NCBI GenBank assembly: GCA_018399495.1 | Contig: JAGYOG010000002.1 | Span: 82,401-146,400 of the forward strand | Length of the DNA: 64,000 bases | Reading direction: 5' to 3' | DNA from: Sphaerochaeta sp. | GTDB taxonomy: Bacteria; Spirochaetota; Spirochaetia; Sphaerochaetales; Sphaerochaetaceae | Made by a program: the position numbers and the translations under genes | Notes under the pieces: model-generated | Database searches by the model: none | The model's input: the letters and a program-made list of their open reading frames with translations, nothing else | What the model was told of the DNA's origin: nothing | Shown: positions 47,235 to 55,761 of the stretch, in pieces | How positions within the stretch are numbered: position 1 is the first letter of the stretch | Layout of the letters: the number at the start of each line of letters is the position of its first letter

Positions 47235-47821
47235 AAATTCACTCTTCCTCGTAGTGATCTTGCCAAGGTAATTCTGTCGGCATATTCCAAATCGCCCCCA
47301 ATTGGCAATCCGCTGGCCAATCGTGTGATGGAGAGTTTCTTATACTCCTTGAGAATATGTCTGATGTAGAGAGCAGTTGTATCACCCTCTTCAGTTGGAT
47401 TTGTCGCTATGATCAGTTCTGTGAACTGACCCTCCTTGATGCGTTGCAGGAGGCGGGAAAAGGAGAGCTGTTCGGGCCCGACGCCATCGAGTGGGCTGAT
47501 CGCTCCCCCAAGCACATGATACAACCCATTATAGGCCCCACTGGATTGGATGGTCAGCACATCCTGTGGTTCTTCCACGACGCAGAGCAGGCTTCTGTCC
47601 CGGGAAGCATCACTGCAGACAGGACAAGGATCGGTTTCGGTGAAACTGCCACATATAGAACAGGGAAAAATCCGGTCTTGAATAGTAGCAATGGCTTGAC
47701 TGAGATTCTGATTATAACTCTTTTCGGTCTTGATAAGATGATAGGCAAGCCTAGATGCACTTTTAGGTCCGATTCCTGGAAGCCGGGAAAGAGTTTGGAT
47801 TAGGTTTTCCAATGCTGTCAT
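47231..47821 (-). CDS. recR: Recombination protein RecR
   Basis: 196-residue protein of gap-repair recombination. An N-terminal helix-hairpin-helix (LSRLPGIGPKSASRLAYHL), a zinc finger CSICGSFTETDPCPVC, and a Toprim domain (CVVEEPQDVLTIQSSGAYNG, TELIIATNPTEEGDTTALYI). Normal length. Follows ybaB by 2 bases in the conserved dnaX-ybaB-recR order. Confidence 0.96.
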   Translation of the reverse strand: MTALENLIQTLSRLPGIGPKSASRLAYHLIKTEKSYNQNLSQAIATIQDRIFPCSICGSFTETDPCPVCSDASRDRSLLCVVEEPQDVLTIQSSGAYNGLYHVLGGAISPLDGVGPEQLSFSRLLQRIKEGQFTELIIATNPTEEGDTTALYIRHILKEYKKLSITRLASGLPIGGDLEYADRITLARSLRGRVNF

Positions 47822-47823
47822 GA

Positions 47824-48141
47824 CTAGGCCTGTGGGGTAAGAGCACCCAGAGGACCGGCATATTTCATTCCCTCACTCTGGATCTTCTGTTGGATTTTTG
47901 CTGATGCGTCATTGAAAGCACTGGTTAATAGAACTTGAAGAGTCTGCACATCATTGGGATCAACAATATCTTTTTCTATATGTATATCAGTTACAATGAA
48001 CTTTCCGTTGATGGTCACTTCAACCATGCCTGCTCCAGCACTACCTGTTGCAGTAATGGTGGGAAGCATTTCCTGCATTTTCTTAACATTCTCTTGAATG
48101 CCTTTCATATTTTTCATTAGTTCAAAGGGGTTCATATCCAT
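47824..48141 (-). CDS. YbaB/EbfC-type nucleoid-associated protein
   Basis: 105 residues beginning MDMNPFELMKNMKGIQENVKKMQEMLPTITATG (quoted by its ends), then a beta-strand pair MVEVTINGKFIVTDIHI and a C-terminal helix. The family binds DNA as a dimer. The second Met (MNPFELMKN, 48135) is an equal start. It lies between dnaX and recR, as in most bacteria. Confidence 0.94.
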   Translation of the reverse strand: MDMNPFELMKNMKGIQENVKKMQEMLPTITATGSAGAGMVEVTINGKFIVTDIHIEKDIVDPNDVQTLQVLLTSAFNDASAKIQQKIQSEGMKYAGPLGALTPQA

Positions 48142-48156
48142 ACTGTGGTTCCTCGC

Positions 48157-49793
48157 TTACATTTCATTGGTTTGTTGAGTAATTTTTCCCCGGAATATCG
48201 AGGCAATCTTTGAGACTACCACATCTTCAGTTTGTGGAGTCTCTTCTTGTTTTTCAGTCTCAAGGTAGTGGAAACGGATTGGTCCATCAAAACCTGAAAT
48301 TTCCTTTACCAGTTCCTTGAATCTCTCAGTACTCTCTTCTGCCTTGTTCTGGCAGAAGGCAGTAGAGAAGGTAAGATTCAATATCCCTTCCTCAAGGGTA
48401 ACATCGATAATTGCTTGTGCTACTTGGCTGAGCAGAGGCGTGCTAGAGAGCTTGCTTACCAAGGCAGGAAGATCTCCCTTGGTAAATGGGCGGTTCTGTA
48501 CAGGTGCGGGCTTTACAGGAACGCTCTGTTCTTTGATTTCCTCATTTCTCGCTTGGAGTGAATCAACACTGCTGGCTGGGGGAGTCTTTATACTGGGCTT
48601 GATCGTCTGGCTCGTGGCAATAAGGTCAGGTTGAAGCTCAAGCTTTTTTGGAGAAAGTTTCACTGTTCCTGAGAGTAATTCATCCCGCATTTGTGTAATC
48701 TTTTTCACCAAAGTAGTCGCTGAAGCAAGGGAAGGAAGGCTTCCCAATCGGGAAATGAAGAGCTCAAGTTCAAACCTTGGATTCAAGGAATAACGGATTT
48801 CCCGGTAGAGTTTGAGCAGCAACTCCATTGCAGCTTCAAGCTGTTCACTCGAGTATGCGTTTCTCAGAGCAAGTGGGATTCTGTCTGATTGTACTCCAAG
48901 GATTGCATCATCATGGACTCCGGCCTTGATAAAAAGCAAGCTTCTGAAAAAGAGGGTGAAGTCCTTTATACACTGTTCCACAGATACTCCTGCCTGCAGC
49001 AAATCTTGGACTGCCAACAGTGCTTGATCAGTATGTTCTTCCAGAAGGTGGGAGACAATTTGTGTTATCTGATCGATGCCAACCAGCCCTAGTTTACTGC
49101 TGATTTTCTCCATGGTGATATGTCCCTGACTAAAGGAGACCACTTGGTCAAAGAGTGTATAGGCATCACGCATGGAGCCGGTAGAATCCTTTGCAATCCA
49201 GAACAGTGCATCGTCATCAGCTTCAACTTCCAAGTCAGTTGCAACATCTCTCAAGCAACTCTTGATGGTATCCAGATCGATAAGCTGGAAATGGAATTGT
49301 TGACAACGTGAGCGAATGGTAGCTGGTACTTTTTGTAGCTCAGTGGTCGCAAAAATAAAGATGATGTATGCAGGGGGCTCTTCAATGGTCTTTAGCAGAG
49401 CATTGAAAGCACTGGTGGAGAGCATATGTACTTCATCGATAATGTAAATCTTGTACCTGCTGGTTTGAGAAAGAGGACTTCGTCTTTGATCTGTCGAATA
49501 TCATTAACATGCCACTGGCACCATCGATTTCGACAACATCGACGCTATTTCAACGGTGATTTCACGACAATTGGAACAAACCCCGCAGGATTGGCAGTCG
49601 ATCCTGTTCACAGTTCAATGCCCTTGCCAATATACGGGCTGATGAAGTTTTCCGAAACACCTCTTGGCCCACTGAACAGATATGCGTGGGCTATTCTTTG
49701 TTCCTATTGCATGTTTGGTTGATACCACGAATTCTGACCTACGAGTCGTCAAAGACTGGGGGCGTTTCTGGTAGCTGTTACTTCATATGCCAT
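48157..49793 (-). pseudogene. dnaX: DNA polymerase III gamma/tau subunit, 5' third disrupted by indels
   Basis: The clamp-loader ATPase is clean from about 49452 downward (IYIIDEVHMLSTSAFNALLKT, quoted in part), with a full C-terminal tau region to 48157. Upstream the family sequence is present but spread over all three frames: MAYEVTATR at 49793, IAHAYLFSGPRG, KTSSARILARALNCEQ, then CGVCSNCREITVEI, VDVVEIDGAS and NDIRQIKDEVLF. At least five single-base-scale shifts are needed to join them. The start ATG follows GAGGAG. As dnaX is essential and the rest is intact, sequence error is likelier than true gene loss. The normal neighbours ybaB and recR follow. Confidence 0.9.
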
Positions 49794-49871
49794 GAGAGCT
49801 CCTCTGTGAACATTGCCCTGCAAGTATACCATGCTGCTATCTAGGAACAGAAGTGCTGAGTTGAAGAGGGA

Positions 49872-49972
49872 GAGTTGCGCAAAAACCCAGCCAACAAATC
49901 GCACTTGTGTCTCATAGTATTCACTTACCGCTGCTACCTTTGGTCCTGACGGGGTTGGGCAGCATGCACAAC
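49872..49972 (-). ncRNA. ffs: Signal recognition particle RNA (4.5S, small bacterial type)
   Basis: On the minus strand GTTGTGC and GCGCAAC close an outer stem, and CCCAACC pairs with GGCTGGG. The conserved SRP domain IV reads GTCAGGACC...GGTAGCAGCGG. The apical GGAA tetraloop is shortened to AAA, which would be unusual in a functional RNA and matches other local damage. It sits between the tRNAs and dnaX, a common place for ffs. Confidence 0.8.
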
Positions 49973-49997
49973 AGAATCTGTTATTTCAGAGACTAAA

Positions 49998-50077
49998 CGG
50001 AGAGGGGGATTCGAACCCCCGATGCGCTAACTTACCCGCCATTCCAAGCGTGCACCTTCGATACTCGGACACCTCTC
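49998..50077 (-). tRNA. tRNA-Ser (GGA), with local defects
   Basis: Long variable arm and TTCGAAT T-loop are clear (CGGGGGTTCGAATCCCCC). The anticodon loop reads TTGGAAT, giving GGA. The 3' half of the anticodon stem (GGCGGG) does not pair with CACGC, and the acceptor 5' end lacks a G. About 80 bases against the usual 88-90. Confidence 0.7.
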
Positions 50078-50117
50078 AAGGAACGAAATAACGGCAAAAA
50101 CCCAAAAATATCAAGCT

Positions 50118-50203
50118 ATCGAGAAGGATTCGAACCCTCGGTACCGTCAGACGGTACAACAGTTTCGAGTCCCGTCTCCTTCGACCACTCGGACATCTCT
50201 CCC
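50118..50203 (-). tRNA. tRNA-Ser (CGA), with local defects
   Basis: GGAGAGATGTCCGAGTGG start, anticodon loop CTCGAAA (CGA), a long variable arm TTGTACCGTCTGACGGTACC, and a TTCGAAT T-loop. The 3' acceptor strand (TCTCGATAG) fits poorly with the 5' strand. Confidence 0.7.
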
Positions 50204-50234
50204 CAGTGTTATGACCGTTTCATACAAAACGAAC

Positions 50235-50304
50235 TGAGACCAAGAGGATTCGAACCTCCGACCTCGGTTCATAAACTGATGCTCTATCCCGAGCTATGGT
50301 CTCA
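50235..50304 (-). tRNA. tRNA-Met-like (CAT expected), about 5 bases short
   Basis: Acceptor TGAGACC/GGTCTCA pairs perfectly and the T-arm GGAGGTTCGAATCCTC is normal. The D-loop is reduced to GGGATA, and the anticodon arm reads TCAGTTTATGAACCGA where TCGGTTTCATAAACCGA would pair. The intended anticodon is probably CAT. Only 70 bases long. Confidence 0.55.
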
Positions 50305-50324
50305 ATACTAAAAAAATCAAAAAC

Positions 50325-50406
50325 GGAGAGGGGGATTCGAACCCACGGACCATTACCAGATCAACTCCTTAGCAGGGAGCTGATTCGGCCATACTCGCAC
50401 CTCTCC
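50325..50406 (-). tRNA. tRNA-Ser (GCT), with local defects
   Basis: Acceptor GGAGAGG/CCTCTCC pairs. The anticodon arm CTCC-CTGCTAA-GGAG gives GCT. The variable arm is present. T-stem GTGGG faces CCCCC, a mispair; the D-arm lacks bases. Confidence 0.75.
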
Positions 50407-50448
50407 ATGAAAGAAAAAAACCTGTATTCATCCGAATTGATGAATGAG

Positions 50449-50530
50449 CGGAAGGGGATTCAGACCTCGGAGACTCTCGCCAACGGTTTTCAAGATTTTG
50501 CATCCTTCCGACCGCTCAAGGACATCTCTC
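50449..50530 (-). tRNA. tRNA-Ser (TGA), with local defects
   Basis: GAGAGATGTCCTTGAGCGGTC start, anticodon loop CTTGAAAA giving TGA, long variable arm with GGCGAGAGTCTCC. The T-loop reads GGTCTGAATCC in place of the nearly invariant GGTTCGAATCC. Confidence 0.65.
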
Positions 50531-50804
50531 AAACAGGCATGATATTCCTCTATTTATAAGAATATCAATCGGGTTACCACTATAGTGAGTGCCTCAATCT
50601 TTGTCAAGAACTCTGATGGGAGAAAAAAAAATACCCCCCCACCCCGAAGTGATAATGTCTTGAGGTAACGGAAGGGATTTTGTCACATTAGCACAGGAAG
50701 GGGATTTCTTACCTGTCTTTGTGGTGTGGTCAGGCTACAAGAAAACAGAGGGATTGGTTCTTCTGTTTTGAGCTGACTAGTGAACCAATCCCCACCCAGT
50801 ACAG
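50531..50804. other. Gene-free stretch between tRNA cluster and IS remnant
   Basis: AT- and homopolymer-rich (runs of A and C near 50625-50645). It probably holds the upstream promoter for the minus-strand tRNA cluster. No gene or clear terminator is seen. Confidence 0.4.
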
Positions 50805-51170
50805 GTGGTTGCAGTATGGTATGGGATGCTGTTAAAGGCAAGTGGTACAGGAAGCGGTAGAAGGCAAGATCAACAGTTCAGGGCCTCGGTGAGACTCAAT
50901 GTGTCGCTCAGGACCGTGCAGAGGAAAATGAAGGAATACCGTGAACGGGGCGAGGAATGCTTCGAGCATGGCAACAGAAGTCCCCGTCCAACAAAGGTGG
51001 ACCTGGATGCGATCATCGCGTTCATAGAGGAGCACGACCTCTCAGGATGCAACTTCACTGAACTGTCAGGGCTCCTGGATGAGTGTCTGGAAGCAACATT
51101 GATATTCGTTCCTCTGCTCGGAAAATGGGGGCAACACCTCCTGAGTTCAGATCTTGCCCTGAGGTATTGA
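50805..51170 (+). pseudogene. Transposase remnant (ISNCY-like helix-turn-helix) with internal deletion
   Basis: 121-residue frame. Residues about 20-75 resemble the N-terminal helix-turn-helix of ISNCY-type transposases: VSLRTVQRKMKEYRERGEE, HGNRSPRPTK, NFTELSGLLDE. It then jumps to the short tail GKWGQHLLSSDLALRY that also occurs at 35.7 kb, so the catalytic core (over 300 residues) has been lost. Non-functional. Its end lies 46 bases from lipB. Confidence 0.65.
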
Positions 51171-51216
51171 TACCTTCCTTCATTGACAATTAAAAAGACC
51201 TCTGCCACCGTAAGCT

Positions 51217-51933
51217 ATGATACAACTCCAAGATTTTTCACTGGAGAATCTTGCCTCATTGCATAATCAGGAGAAATGCCCAGTTTGTATTGATTGCGGG
51301 CTGATGTCTTACCAAGATGCACTGGCACTTCAAGTAAAAATCCATGAGAGGGTTGTGCAAGGATTCCTACCCTCGGTGGTGCTGTTGCTTGAGCACCCAC
51401 CGGTAATAACGCTTGGAATGCACAAGATTCATAATCAATTGCTTTGTTCTCCAAGCCAGTTGGCTACTCTGGGTATTGAGGTTGTACAGGTTCGAAGGGG
51501 AGGGGGCAGTACGGCGCATAATCCTGGACAATTAGTTATCTATCCAATAATGCACTTCGATACCTATGGATTTCATATAGCTCCATTTGTGCATTATCTT
51601 GAGCAAATTGCCATCCATGTGCTTTCAGCAACCAATGTGCAGGCGAGTAGAAGAAAGCGATTCCCTGGGTTGTGGATTGAGGGAAGGAAAATTGCTTCGC
51701 TGGGTATCCAGATTGTACGAAATGTCAGTATGCATGGAATAGCGATCAACCTGGACAACGATTTGGAAATTTTCAACTATATTGTTCCCTGTGGCATTGA
51801 TGGTGTAACCATGACCAATGCACTACGCGAGGGAGGTAGATCAATACCCATGTACGAGCTGAAAGAGGTGGTCCAGTCCCGTTGTATCTCCCTCTTGCCT
51901 GAGTTTTGTGATACGTATAAGGAGAAACGATGA
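51217..51933 (+). CDS. lipB: Octanoyltransferase LipB
   Basis: Moves octanoyl from acyl carrier protein to lipoyl domains. 238 residues. The conserved RRGGGSTAHNPGQLVIYPI (usual RGGxxTxHGPGQ), the lysine-containing GRKIASLGIQI, and the catalytic Cys in IVPCGIDGV are all present. The first about 30 residues hold an unusual CPVCIDC before the usual start SYQDALALQ. It overlaps lipA by 4 bases, forming a lipoate operon. Start has no strong ribosome site; an internal start is possible. Confidence 0.93.
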   Translation: MIQLQDFSLENLASLHNQEKCPVCIDCGLMSYQDALALQVKIHERVVQGFLPSVVLLLEHPPVITLGMHKIHNQLLCSPSQLATLGIEVVQVRRGGGSTAHNPGQLVIYPIMHFDTYGFHIAPFVHYLEQIAIHVLSATNVQASRRKRFPGLWIEGRKIASLGIQIVRNVSMHGIAINLDNDLEIFNYIVPCGIDGVTMTNALREGGRSIPMYELKEVVQSRCISLLPEFCDTYKEKR

Positions 51934-52781
51934 AGATGGACCATATTCCATTCCCTCCCTGGATCAGAAAAGGTTTGTCGACAGGGCAACAGTACAAGAG
52001 AACAGAGGGTTTGCTTGAAAGCATGCAGATTGATACCATTTGCACTCAAGCAAATTGTCCCAATCAGAGAGAGTGTTGGGAAAAAGGAACAGCCACAGTC
52101 TTGATACTCGGTACCATATGTACAAGAAACTGTCCCTTTTGTTCTGTCTCACATGGTTCTCCCCTTCCTCCCGATCCACAAGAACCGAAACGAATTGCCG
52201 ACTTGGCAAGCGAACTTGCTTTGCAATATCTTGTGATAACCAGTGTTGACCGAGATGATCTTCCTGATGGAGGAGTCTCACAATTTAGAAGCATTGTGGA
52301 AGCTTGCAGGTTGAGAAATCCTTCAATGCGGTTTGAATTATTGGTACCTGACTTCAAAGGCGTTCAAGAAGCTGCAATCGAAGCTTTAGACCCCATACAA
52401 CCCTTTGTCTTTGGGCATAATGTGGAGACGGTACCGGGATTATATAGGACAGTTCGTCCTGGCGGTAATTACGAGAGGTCCTTGAGATTGCTTAGGTTGG
52501 CCAAAAATCGATGGCCGAATACCCCAACCAAGTCGTCTTTGATGCTTGGGCTTAGTGAGTCTGATGAACAAGTGTTGGCAGTCTTGCAGGACCTACGCAA
52601 CAGCGGATGTAATCGACTCTGTCTGGGCCAATACCTGAAACCTACAAAGGATTCACTACCTGTAAGAAAATATATTCATCCTGACGAGTTTGCCCACTGG
52701 CGAGATGTTGCAATTACCATGGGTTTTGATTGGGTGTTGTCTGAACCCTTTGCACGAAGCAGTTATCATGCTGAAGAGTAA
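51930..52781 (+). CDS. lipA: Lipoyl synthase (radical SAM)
   Basis: 283 residues. Inserts two sulfurs into octanoyl-lipoyl domains. Both 4Fe-4S sites are visible: CTQANCPNQRECW (CxxxxCxxxxxC) for the auxiliary cluster, and CTRNCPFCSV (CxxxCxxC) for the radical SAM cluster. The terminal RSSYHAEE carries the conserved Ser ligand. ATG overlaps the lipB stop. Lipoylated 2-oxoacid dehydrogenases or the glycine cleavage system are therefore expected elsewhere. Confidence 0.96.
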   Translation: MKMDHIPFPPWIRKGLSTGQQYKRTEGLLESMQIDTICTQANCPNQRECWEKGTATVLILGTICTRNCPFCSVSHGSPLPPDPQEPKRIADLASELALQYLVITSVDRDDLPDGGVSQFRSIVEACRLRNPSMRFELLVPDFKGVQEAAIEALDPIQPFVFGHNVETVPGLYRTVRPGGNYERSLRLLRLAKNRWPNTPTKSSLMLGLSESDEQVLAVLQDLRNSGCNRLCLGQYLKPTKDSLPVRKYIHPDEFAHWRDVAITMGFDWVLSEPFARSSYHAEE

Positions 52782-52873
52782 TGCCGCATACTGTTTTCTG
52801 GGAGGGTTGCCTACATGCGATGTAATTCCTCTTTCTTGACAGCTTAGTCAGCTCTCGTCATGATGGAACAACC

Positions 52874-54265
52874 ATGAAGTTCCCTCTCTCTAAAAAACGC
52901 AAGAAGCCACCAACGCTTGTGGAAGGCCAAAAAGAAATACCTAGGCAAAAGCTTGAGACATTGAAAGCCGGCAAGCTCGCTTCCCTTGCCTTGGCCTTTA
53001 CTAGGACACTTATTGATCTGTATGGCCCAAGGGTTGCGGGAAGCGATGCAGATCATAGTGCCGCTGAAGCAGTTGAGGAAGCGTATAAACCTTTCTGTGA
53101 TGAAACAATCCAGACAAAGTTTCCCCTTGATACCAAATCTCATAGTCAACCTTTTACCGTAGCGAGTGTTCTCTATCCTATCTGTGTGGTTCTTATGCTG
53201 GTTGGATTGCCTTGGATCTCCCTACTGCTCTTTCTTGGGTTTGGCTGGTACACCTTGAGAGAGCTCTATTTCTACCGACCTTTTGCCCGCAAAAACCGTT
53301 GTAATGCAGAGGGCGTAAATATCCATGGAGTCTTGGAACCAAAAGAAGAAGTGCTACACACGCTCATTTTCAGCTCACACCATGACAGTGCCCCTTTACA
53401 CCGATACAATCAGCTCAATCGGATATCCTATGCAAAGAATGTCCTTTTACCGGTTGGATTGTTCATTGTCTCTGGTTTTCTTACATTGGTACAGGTTTTT
53501 TCTGAGCTCTTGGCAAGCGTCTTGTTTTTGCCAAACGTTCCATCCCTTGCAAACCTCATTCTCATTATTCTTCTTCTAGGAGCCACCCCCCTTTTGTTCC
53601 CCCTTCGGTCGATGTATGAAAAGGAGGGATCTCCTGGGGCTGGAGATAATTTGGTTTCAGTGGGAATGACAGTACAGCTTGCCAGATATTTCCATTGGAG
53701 AAGAAAATGTGGGAAACCTCTTTCTCATACCCAATTGGTATTCTGTTCCTTTGATGGAGAAGAAGTTGCACTACAAGGCTCTAGACACTGGTTTTCAACC
53801 ATGGCTTCTTCCTTCATTGATCCAGTGGTATTGAACTTTGATTCAGTCTACTACAGTGACCATCTCACCTTCTTGGAAAAGGATGTGAATGGTACCCTGC
53901 AACTTGATGCCTCCCTGGCAAGGCGTTGTACAGAAATTGCTCGTTCAATGGGATATGAGGCTAGGAGTGAGTCAATTCCACGACTCTGGGGTGGTACCGA
54001 TGCAGCTGAAGCGAGTAGATGTGGTATTTCAGCCACCACTTTAACTGCAGTTGCTTGGGATGATCGTAGCAAACCAGCGGTGCAGCACACGCGCGATGAT
54101 GTAGTAGAAGCGATAGATCCGAAAGCCTTGGAAAGTGCCTTGTCCATAGCTATTAAACTAACTGATCTGATAGATGGAAACCGATTATGGGAAGAAGCAG
54201 AGGTGCAAGAGAAGGAAGTGCCGAAGGAAGCTTCCTTGGTGTTCTCAAAACTTACAAATCGGTAA
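52874..54265 (+). CDS. Membrane-associated M28-family zinc peptidase
   Basis: 463 residues. The metal ligands fit the M28 aminopeptidase order: SSHHDSAPL, GAGDNLVSVG, FDGEEVALQGS, NFDSVYYSD and QHTRDDVVE. Inserted between the first and second ligands are four membrane segments (VASVLYPICVVLMLVGLPWI, LLPVGLFIVSGFLTLVQVF, LANLILIILLLGATPLL and one more). So the active site is beside the membrane, facing either side. Substrate unknown. Its 3' end overlaps the convergent yigZ gene by 14 bases. Confidence 0.85.
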   Translation: MKFPLSKKRKKPPTLVEGQKEIPRQKLETLKAGKLASLALAFTRTLIDLYGPRVAGSDADHSAAEAVEEAYKPFCDETIQTKFPLDTKSHSQPFTVASVLYPICVVLMLVGLPWISLLLFLGFGWYTLRELYFYRPFARKNRCNAEGVNIHGVLEPKEEVLHTLIFSSHHDSAPLHRYNQLNRISYAKNVLLPVGLFIVSGFLTLVQVFSELLASVLFLPNVPSLANLILIILLLGATPLLFPLRSMYEKEGSPGAGDNLVSVGMTVQLARYFHWRRKCGKPLSHTQLVFCSFDGEEVALQGSRHWFSTMASSFIDPVVLNFDSVYYSDHLTFLEKDVNGTLQLDASLARRCTEIARSMGYEARSESIPRLWGGTDAAEASRCGISATTLTAVAWDDRSKPAVQHTRDDVVEAIDPKALESALSIAIKLTDLIDGNRLWEEAEVQEKEVPKEASLVFSKLTNR

Positions 54266-54851
54266 GTGAGACGGTACACTGCCCACCAGAGAGTTCTGTA
54301 ACCCTGGAAGATAGGTGCTTTGCATTGACCTTGGGCAGTGATCCCGAGATGGAAATATCTGTGGTGAACTCTTCATGTTCGATACCCGCATGAAGTAAAC
54401 CAAGTTCAATTTTGACTAGTTCATAGAGTTTATAGGGTATCGTTAAGGAAAAACATACTTTTTCAATTAACTCATCTGTCTTGATGATGGAGAGTATTTC
54501 CTTGGCACTGTCCCCGTAGGCTCTTACCAGGCCCCCGGTTCCTAGGAGAGTCCCCCCGAAGTAGCGGACGATGAGTAGTAGGATATTAGTTACATCGCTC
54601 CCTTTGAGTACCTCGAGAGCAGGCCTGCCGGCAGTATTCTTAGGTTCGTGGTCATCACTATAGCTATAAAGATCTCCCTTAGGGCCAATGACTGCAGCAT
54701 GAACGACATGATTGGCTCCCGGGTGTTGGGCTCTTGTCTCAGTAACCAGTTCTTTTATCTGTGAGAGTTCTTGGACAGGTTGAGCAATAGCAATGAATCG
54801 TGACTTCTTAACGTCAATCTCACATTGTGCCTGTTGTTTGAGTATCCTCAT
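54252..54851 (-). CDS. YigZ/IMPACT-family protein
   Basis: 199 residues. The N-terminal UPF0029/IMPACT domain has HPGANHVVHAAVIG, SDDHEPKNTAGRPALEVL and RYFGGTLLGTGGLVRAYGDSA (quoted in part). The C-terminal DUF1949 domain is a small alpha/beta fold. The family is linked to translation and stress; the exact role in bacteria is unsettled. One base upstream of the next gene's stop on the same strand. Confidence 0.93.
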   Translation of the reverse strand: MRILKQQAQCEIDVKKSRFIAIAQPVQELSQIKELVTETRAQHPGANHVVHAAVIGPKGDLYSYSDDHEPKNTAGRPALEVLKGSDVTNILLLIVRYFGGTLLGTGGLVRAYGDSAKEILSIIKTDELIEKVCFSLTIPYKLYELVKIELGLLHAGIEHEEFTTDISISGSLPKVNAKHLSSRVTELSGGQCTVSLTDL

Positions 54852-54852
54852 T

Positions 54853-55761
54853 CTACCACCTATGTCCGAAAAGATTATCCCAGGAAGGGGGAGCGCATGC
54901 CTGTAAGCGCCCTGCTACTTCATCCAACAATTTTTTTTCCCCTTCGTCAAGGCTGAATGAATTGGTTTCCAAGAGCGGTTGCAATTGTTCTGGAGAACGT
55001 GCTCCTATGAGGATCCTTGCAAAATCTTGGTTTTGTGACCAGACCAAGGCGAGCTGAACCATACTCATTCCTTTTCTATTTGCGAGGAAAGAGAGGAGTT
55101 CCAATAGCTCTCGATATACCGGATATGCTTTTTCTTGGTAGACATAGAGGTCTCCTCTCCTGTCATTTGGTCTTTCAGGATACTTTCCGCTGAGCAAGCC
55201 AAGACCAAGAGGACTGTAACCCACCAAGGATATACCCTGTTCTTTTGCGTACTGCTTGTATTCCTTCAGTCCTCTTGTCCAAAGGAGAGAGCAGGGTACT
55301 TGAAGGAACGTAATGGGTAGGTCTTGCAACGTTTGTACCAAAGAGAGCGGAGTATTGGAAAGACCAAGATTGTGGATCATCCCCCGCTCGATAAGACGTG
55401 TTGCTGCTTGCACGATTGGCCTAAGGTCAACTGTAGAGCTAGGCCAATGGAGATAGAGGGTGTTGATGGAGGTTGTCTTTAAACGGTCGAGGCTCTTTTG
55501 GACATCTTGTTCTACCAAGCTGGGATGCTTGGGCATGAACTTTGTATCGATATGAACTGATTTCCCAGAAAGGACTGAACCGAGTAATTGCTCGGCAAGG
55601 CCATTTCCATACGCTGGGGCGGTATCAAAATGTCTGATACCTGCCTTGTATGCAGCGCTGATCGTAAGACGGGAAGCCTGCACGGAACCTCCGGTCCAAA
55701 ACCCATGGCTTGGACCGAATTGCCAGCTTCCCAGCGCTAGATCAGAGTTTCTCTTCATCAT
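54853..55761 (-). CDS. Aldo/keto reductase family protein
   Basis: 302 residues of the NADPH-dependent AKR fold. The catalytic tetrad is in HFDTAPAYGNGLAEQLLG (Asp, Tyr), the Lys in HIDTKFMPKHP and the His in LYLHWPSS. The terminal LIGARSPEQLQPLLE is the usual nucleotide-binding end. Substrate unknown. It overlaps the nudix gene by 20 bases. Confidence 0.92.
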   Translation of the reverse strand: MMKRNSDLALGSWQFGPSHGFWTGGSVQASRLTISAAYKAGIRHFDTAPAYGNGLAEQLLGSVLSGKSVHIDTKFMPKHPSLVEQDVQKSLDRLKTTSINTLYLHWPSSTVDLRPIVQAATRLIERGMIHNLGLSNTPLSLVQTLQDLPITFLQVPCSLLWTRGLKEYKQYAKEQGISLVGYSPLGLGLLSGKYPERPNDRRGDLYVYQEKAYPVYRELLELLSFLANRKGMSMVQLALVWSQNQDFARILIGARSPEQLQPLLETNSFSLDEGEKKLLDEVAGRLQACAPPSWDNLFGHRW

